From Balanoglossus misakiensis (lineage: Eukaryota; Hemichordata): DNA of 64,000 nucleotides. Of the stretch, positions 57,301 through 64,000 are shown in pieces (the stretch's first letter is position 1; the number at the start of each line of letters is the position of its first letter). Below the pieces are notes generated by a model that ran no database searches, had not been told where the DNA came from, and saw only the letters and a program-made list of their open reading frames with translations. Location: the NCBI GenBank assembly GCA_040954595.2, contig CM082579.2, positions 14,570,001 to 14,634,000 of the forward strand. Reading direction: 5' to 3'. The position numbers were made by a program, and so were the translations under genes.

Positions 57301-60230
57301 AAAAACGGGTGAAAATCATCAAAAAATGACACATTTTCGTCGACTTTGCAAAATCTCAAAATTTCGTCGATTTTTGAAAAAAATCATGGGGGAAAATCAT
57401 GAAAAAAATGACAAATTTTCCTCTTTGCAAAATCTCAAAATTTCGTCGATTTTTAAAAAAAAGACATGGGTGAAAATCATCAAAAAATAACAAATTTTCG
57501 ACTTTGCAAAATCTCAAAATTTCGTCCATTTTTGAAAAAAAATCATGGGTAAAAATCATCAAAAAATGACAAATTTTGAAAAAAAACCGGGTGAAAATCA
57601 TCAAAAAATGACACATTTACGACTTTGCAAAATCTCAAAATTTCGTCGATTTTTGAAAAAAAATCATGGGTGAAAATCATCAAAAAATAACAAATTTTCG
57701 ATTTTGCAAAATCTCAAAATTTCGTCGATTTTTGAAAAAAAACGGGTGAAAATCATCAAAAAATTACACATTTTCGTCGACTTTGCAAAATCTCAAAATT
57801 TCGTCGATTTTTGAAAAAAATCATGGGGGAAAATCATGAAAAAAATGACAAATTTTCCTCTTTGCAAAATCTCAAAATTTCGTCGATTTTTAAAAAAAAG
57901 ACATGGGTGAAAATCATCAAAAAATAACAAATTTTCGACTTTGCAAAATCTCAAAATTTCGTCCATTTTTGAAAAAAAATCATGGGTAAAAATCATCAAA
58001 AAATGACAAATTTTGAAAAAAAAACGGGTGAAAATCATCAAAAAATGACACATTTTCGACTTTGCAAAATCTCAAAATTTCGTCAATTTTTGAAAAAAAA
58101 TCATGGGTGAAAATCATCAAAAAATGACAAATTTTCGTCTTTGCAAAATCTCAAAATTTCGTCCATTTCTGAAAAAAAATTATGGGTAAAAATCATCAAA
58201 AATGACAAATTTTCATCTTTGCAAAATCCCAAATTTTCGTCGATTTTTGAAAAAAAATCATGGTTGAAAATCATCAAAAAATGACAAAATTTTCGACTTT
58301 GCAAAATCTCAAAATTTGGTCGATTTTTGAAAAAAATCATGGGGGAAAATCATGAAAAAATGACAAATTCTCCTCTTTGCAAAATCTCAAAATTTCGTCG
58401 ATTTTTGAAAAAAAATCATGGGTGAAAATCATCAAAAAATGACAAATTTTCGTCTTTGCAAAATCTCAAAATTTCGTCCATTTTTGAAAAAAATCACGGG
58501 TGAAAATCATCAAAAAATGACAAATTTTCGACTTTGCAAAATCTCAACATTTCGTCAATTTTTGAAAAAATCATGGGTGAAAATCATCAAAAAATGACAA
58601 ATTTTCGACTTTGCAAAATCTCAAAATTTCGTCGATTTTTGAAAAAAATCATGGGGGAAAATCATGAAAAAATGACAAATTTTCCTCTCTGCAAAATCTC
58701 AAAATTTCGTCGATTTTTGAAAAAAAATCATTGGTGAAAATCATCAAAAAATGACAAATTTTCCTCTTTGCAAAATCTCAAAATTTCGTCGATTTTTGAA
58801 AAAAAATCATGGTTAAAAATCATCAAAAAATGACAAAATTTTCGACTTTGTAAAATCACAAAATTTCGTCGATTTTGAAAAAAATCATAGGTTCGTCGAT
58901 TTTTAAAAAAAAAACATGGGTGAAAATCATCAAAAAATGACAAATTTTGAAAAAAAAACGGGTGAAAATCATCAAAAAATGACACATTTTCCTCTGCAAA
59001 ATCTCAAAATTTCGTCGTTTTTTGAAAAAAAATCATTGGTGAAAATCATCAAAAAATGACAAATTTTCGTCTTTGCAAAATCTCAAAATTTCGTCCATTT
59101 TTGACAAAAAATCATGGGTAAAAATCATCAAAAATGACAAATTTTTGTCTTTGCAAAATCTCAAATTTTCGTCGATTTTTGAAAAAAATCATGGGGGAAA
59201 ATCATGAAAAAATGACAAATTTTCCTCTTTGCAAAATCTCAAAATTTCGTCGATTTTTGAAAAAAATCATGGGTGAAAATCATGAAAAAATGACAAATTT
59301 TCCTCTTTGCAAAATCTCAAAATTTCGTCGTTTTTTGAAAAAAAATCATGGGTGAAAATCATCAAAAAATGACAAATTTTCGTCTTTGCAAAATCTCTAA
59401 ATTTCGTCCATTTTAGAAAAAAAATCATGGGTAAAAATCATCGAAAATGACAAATTTTCGTCTTTGCAAAATCTCAAATTTTCGTCGATTTTTGAAAAAA
59501 ATCATGGGGGAAAATCATGAAAAAATGACAAATTTTGAAAAAAAAACTGGTGAAAATCATCAAAAAATGACACATTTACGACTTTGCAAAATCTCAAAAT
59601 TTCGTCGATTTTTGAAAAAAAATCATGGGTGAAAATCATCAAAAAATGACAAATTTTCGTCTTTGCAAAATCTCAAAATTTCGTCCATTTTTGAAAAAAA
59701 ATCATGGGTAAAAATCATCAAAAATGACAAATTTTCGTCTTTGCAAAATCTCAAATTTTCGTCGATTTTTTAAAAAAAATCATGGTTGAAAATCATCAAA
59801 AAATGACAAAATTTTCGACTTTGTAAAATCACAAAATTTCGTCGATTTTTGAAAAAAATCATGGGTGAAAATCATCAAAAAATGACAAATTTTCGACTTT
59901 GCAAAATCTCAACATTTCGTCGATTTTTGAAAAAAATCATGGGTGAAAATCATCAAAAAATGACAAAATTTTCGACTTTGCAAAATCTCAAAATTTCGTC
60001 GATTTTGAAAAATATCATAGGTTCGTCGATTTTTTAAAAAAAAACATGGGTGAAAATCATCAAAAAATGACAAATTTTTGACTTTGCAAAATCTCACAAT
60101 TTCGTCGATTTTTGAAAAAAATCATGGGTGAAAATCATCAAAAAATGACAAATTTTCGACTTTGCAAAATCTCAAAATTTCGTCGATTTTGAAAAAAACC
60201 ATTGGGGGAAAATCATCAAAAAATGACAAA
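51388..60230. repeat. 4654-bp tandem segmental duplication inside satellite (copies A and B)
   Basis: Copy A runs from about 51388 and copy B from about 56042. Many matched points (51637/56291, 52702/57356, 53447/58101, 54480/59134, 55195/59849) are all exactly 4654 bp apart. At about 55320/59970 copy B lacks one 77-bp unit, after which the offset becomes 4577. Within each copy a 437-bp block is itself repeated (52702/53139 and 57356/57793). Confidence 0.88.
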
Positions 60231-61211
60231 TTTTCGACTTTGCAAAATCTCAACATTTCGTCGATTTTTGAAAAAAATCATGGGTGAAAATCATCAAAAA
60301 ATGACACATTTTCGACTTTGCAAAATCTCAAATTTTCGTCGATTTTTGAAAAAAAATAGAAGTTGAAAATCATCAAAAAATGACAAAATTTTCGACTTTG
60401 TAAAATCACAAAATTTCGTCGATTTTGAAAAAAATCATAGGTTCGTCGATTTAAAAAAAAAAAACATGGGTGAAAATCATCAAAAAATGACAAATTTTCG
60501 ACTTTGCAAAATCTCACAATTTCGTCGATTTTTGAAAAAAATCATGGGAGAAAATCATCAAAAAATGACAAATTTTCGACTTTGCAAAATCTCAACATTT
60601 CGTCGATTTTTGAAAAAAATCATGGGTGAAAATCATCAAAAAATGACAAATTTTTGACTTTGCAAAATCTCAACATTTCGTCGATTTTTGAAAAAAATCA
60701 TGGGTGAAAATCATCAAAAAATGACAAATTTTCGACTTTGCAAAATCTCAAAATTTTTTCGATTTTTGAAAAATATCATTGGTGAAAATCATCAAAAAAT
60801 GACAAATTTTGAAAAAAAAACGGGTGAAAATCATCAAAAAATGACACATTTTCGACTTTGCAAAATCTCAAAATTTTTTCGATTGTTGAAAAAAATCATG
60901 GGTAAAAATCATCAAAAATGACAAATTTTCGTCTTTGCAAAATCTCAAAATTTCGTCCATTTTTAAAAAAAAATCATGGGGGAAATCATCAAAAAATGAC
61001 AAATTTTCGATTTTGCAAAATCTCAAAATTTCGTCGATTTTTGAAAAAAAAACGGGTGAAAATCATCAAAAAATGACACATTTTCGTCGACTTTGCAAAA
61101 TCTCAAAATTTCGTCGATTTTTTAAAAAAATCATGGGGGAAAATCATGAAAAAATGACAAATTCTCCTCTTTGCAAAATCTCAAAATTTCGTCGATTTTT
61201 GAAAAAAAATC

Positions 61212-64000
61212 ATGGGTGAAAATCATCAAAAAATGACAAATTTTCGACTTTGCAAAATCTCAACATTTCGTCGATTTTTGAAAAAAATCATGGGTGAAAA
61301 TCATCAAAAAATGACAAATTTTCGACTTTGCAAAATCTCAACATTTCGTCGATTTTTGAAAAAAATCATGTGTGAAAATCATCAAAAAATGACAAATTTT
61401 CGACTTTGCAAAATCTCAAAATTTCGTCAATTTTTGAAAAAATCATGGGTGAAAATCATCAAAAAATAACAAATTTTCGTCTTTGCAAAATCTCAAAATT
61501 TCGTCCATTTAAAAAAAAAAACATGGGGGAAAATCATCAAAAAATGACAAATTTTCGACTTTGCAAAATCTCAAAATTTCGTCGATTTTTGAAAAAAAAT
61601 CATGGGTGAAAATCATCAAAAAATGACAAATTTTCGACTTTGCAAAATCTCAAAATTTCGTCGATTTTTGAAAAAAATCATGGGGGAAAATCATCAAAAA
61701 ATTACAAATTTTCGACTGCAAAATCTCAAAATTTCGTCGATTTTTGAAAAAATCATGGGTGAAAATCATCAAAAAATGACAAATTTTCGACTTTGCAAAA
61801 TCTCAAAATTTCGTCCATTTTTGAAAAAAAATCATGGGTAAAAATCATCAAAAAATGACAAATTTTGAAAAAAAACCGGGTGAAAATCATCAAAAAATGA
61901 CACATTTACGACTTTGCAAAATCTCAAAATTTCGTCGATTTTTGAAAAAAAATCATGGGTGAAAATCATCAAAAAATAACAAATTTTCGATTTTGCAAAA
62001 TCTCAAAATTTCGTCGATTTTTGAAAAAAAACGGGTGAAAATCATCAAAAAATTACACATTTTCGTCGACTTTGCAAAATCTCAAAATTTCGTCGATTTT
62101 TGAAAAAAATCATGGGGGAAAATCATGAAAAAAATGACAAATTTTCCTCTTTGCAAAATCTCAAAATTTCGTCGATTTTTAAAAAAAAGACATGGGTGAA
62201 AATCATCAAAAAATAACAAATTTTCGACTTTGCAAAATCTCAAAATTTCGTCCATTTTTGAAAAAAAATCATGGGTAAAAATCATCAAAAAATGACAAAT
62301 TTTGAAAAAAAAACGGGTGAAAATCATCAAAAAATGACACATTTTCGACTTTGCAAAATCTCAAAATTTCGTCAATTTTTGAAAAAAAATCATGGGTGAA
62401 AATCATCAAAAAATGACAAATTTTCGTCTTTGCAAAATCTCAAAATTTCGTCCATTTCTGAAAAAAATTTATGGGTAAAAATCATCAAAAATGACAAATT
62501 TTCATCTTTGCAAAATCCCAAATTTTCGTCGATTTTTGAAAAAAAATCATGGTTGAAAATCATCAAAACGTGACAAAATTTTCGACTTTGCAAAATCTCA
62601 AAATTTGGTCGATTTTTGAAAAAAATCATGGGGGAAAATCATGAAAAAATGACAAATTCTCCTCTTTGCAAAATCTCAAAATTTCGTCGATTTTTGAAAA
62701 AAAATCATGGGTGAAAATCATCAAAAAATGACAAATTTTCGTCTTTGCAAAATCTCAAAATTTCGTCCATTTTTGAAAAAAATCACGGGTGAAAATCATC
62801 AAAAAATGACAAATTTTCGACTTTGCAAAATCTCAACATTTCGTCAATTTTTGAAAAAATCATGGGTGAAAATCATCAAAAAATGACAAATTTTCGACTT
62901 TGCAAAATCTCAAAATTTCGTCGATTTTTGAAAAAAATCATGGGGGAAAATCATGAAAAAATGACAAATATTCCTCTCTGCAAAATCTCAAAATTTCGTC
63001 GATTTTTGAAAAAAAAATCATTGGTGAAAATCATCAAAAAATGACAAATTTTCCTCTTTGCAAAATCTCAAAATTTCGTCGATTTTTGAAAAAAAATCAT
63101 GGTTAAAAATCATCAAAAAATGACAATTTTCGACTTTGTAAAATCACAAAATTTCGTCGATTTTGAAAAAAATCATAGGTTCGTCGATTTTTAAAAAAAA
63201 AACATGGGTGAAAATCATCAAAAAATGACAAATTTTGAAAAAAAAAAACGGGTGAAAATCATCAAAAAATGACACATTTTCCTCTGCAAAATCTCAAAAT
63301 TTCGTCGTTTTTTGAAAAAAAATCATTGGTGAAAATCATCAAAAAATGACAAATTTTCGTCTTTGCAAAATCTCAAAATTTCGTCCATTTTTGACAAAAA
63401 ATCATGGGTAAAAATCATCAAAAATGACAAATTTTTGTCTTTGCAAAATCTCAAATTTTCGTCGATTTTTGAAAAAAATCATGGGGGAAAATCATGAAAA
63501 AATGACAAATTTTCCTCTTTGCAAAATCTCAAAATTTCGTCGTTTTTTGAAAAAAAATCATGGGTGAAAATCATCAAAAAATGACAAATTTTCGTCTTTG
63601 CAAAATCTCAAAATTTCGTCCATTTTAGAAAAAAAATCATGGGTAAAAATCATCGAAAATGACAAATTTTCGTCTTTGCAAAATCTCAAATTTTCGTCGA
63701 TTTTTGAAAAAAATCATGGGGGAAAATCATGAAAAAATGACAAATTTTGAAAAAAAAACTGGTGAAAATCATCAAAAAATGACACATTTACGACTTTGCA
63801 AAATCTCAAAATTTCGTCGATTTTTGAAAAAAAATCATGGGTGAAAATCATCAAAAAATGACAAATTTTCGTCTTTGCAAAATCTCAAAATTTCGTCCAT
63901 TTTTGAAAAAAAATCATGGGTAAAAATCATCAAAAATGACAAATTTTCGTCTTTGCAAAATCTCAAATTTTCGTCGATTTTTTAAAAAAAATCATGGTTG
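61212..64000. repeat. Third, partial copy of the ~4.6-kb satellite segment
   Basis: 61212 matches 56610, and 62082, 62390 and 62823 match 57793, 58101 and 58534 at a constant 4289-bp offset. 63659 matches 59447 at 4212 bp. The shortening shows loss of whole units relative to copies A and B. The copy is cut by the window edge. Confidence 0.82.

Larger units (their letters stand above)
40799..64000. repeat. 23-kb satellite array, ~78-bp unit, continues past window
   Basis: Close to 300 head-to-tail units. The consensus runs CGACTTTGCAAAATCTCAAA, ATTTCGTCGATTTTTGAAAA, AAATCATGGGTGAAAATCAT, CAAAAAATGACAAATTTT, about 78 bp, with length changes of 1-3 bp in the A and T runs. Variants: CGTCTTTGC or CCTCTTTGC for CGACTTTGC; CGTCCATT or CGTCAATT for CGTCGATT; ATGAAAAAATGAC for ATCAAAAAATGAC; GGGGGAAAATC for GGGTGAAAATC. 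A ~40-bp short unit (GAAAAAAAACGGGTGAAAAT then GACACATTTT) and a longer unit with TCATAGGTTCGTCGATTT recur. It is A-rich on this strand, about 27 percent GC, with three CpGs per unit. Open frames of 60-163 codons on both strands come from the near-26-codon period and are not genes. Confidence 0.97.

Noticed and set aside
40848-63844. Lys/Phe-rich open frames (60-163 codons) in the right satellite
   Set aside because: The ~78-bp unit is 26 codons, so frames stay open by arithmetic. They occur in several frames and on both strands and are broken at every length change in A or T runs.

Overview
This 64 kb window is eukaryotic, AT-rich, non-coding-dominated genomic DNA, most likely from a marine invertebrate animal. 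The basis is GT-AG-like exon edges, non-LTR retrotransposon 3' ends with microsatellite tails, several TTAA-flanked non-autonomous DNA transposons, a hAT-derived pseudogene with introns, and two large satellite arrays. I cannot name the species from sequence alone. No complete protein-coding gene is present. Nearly all open reading frames are by-products of tandem repeats whose unit length is close to a multiple of three. Layout: 1-6480 is the right-hand end of a satellite with 90-bp and 74/75-bp units. 6481-9200 holds small tandem duplications, an AT-rich tract and a 50-bp minisatellite of about 13 units. 9200-21400 is a bed of interspersed repeats: a CR1-like LINE 3' end, a 1.1-kb-spaced duplication, a 741-bp TTAA-flanked MITE, a TA-flanked MITE, and diverged modules of one dispersed family, four of which end in the same GGTCCCAT/ATGGGACC hairpin. 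21400-25660 holds two long foldback elements and three candidate minus-strand exons with GTAAGC donors. 25665-27170 is a ~170-bp tandem repeat that abuts a candidate Pro/Gln/Ala-rich exon. 27680-28880 holds copies of a TTAAGGATGTAC family and small palindromes. 29713-30802 is a broken, intron-containing hAT/ZNF862-like transposase-derived pseudogene. 31085-32940 is a diverged ~245-bp tandem repeat split by a CR1-like LINE. 33003-35912 is a second LINE lineage flanked by diverged direct repeats, with a 584-bp MITE inside its reverse transcriptase. 35913-40798 holds more foldback elements, one candidate exon, microsatellites and low-copy DNA. 40799-64000 is a 23-kb satellite of ~78-bp units with several layers of higher-order duplication (437, 464, 1137, 1653 and about 4654 bp) that runs off the right edge. 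The window therefore reads as a transposon-rich interval between two satellite blocks, possibly pericentromeric or subtelomeric (inference). The nested insertions give a relative history: the satellites are still being homogenised, the LINEs are dead, and at least one MITE moved after a LINE had landed.
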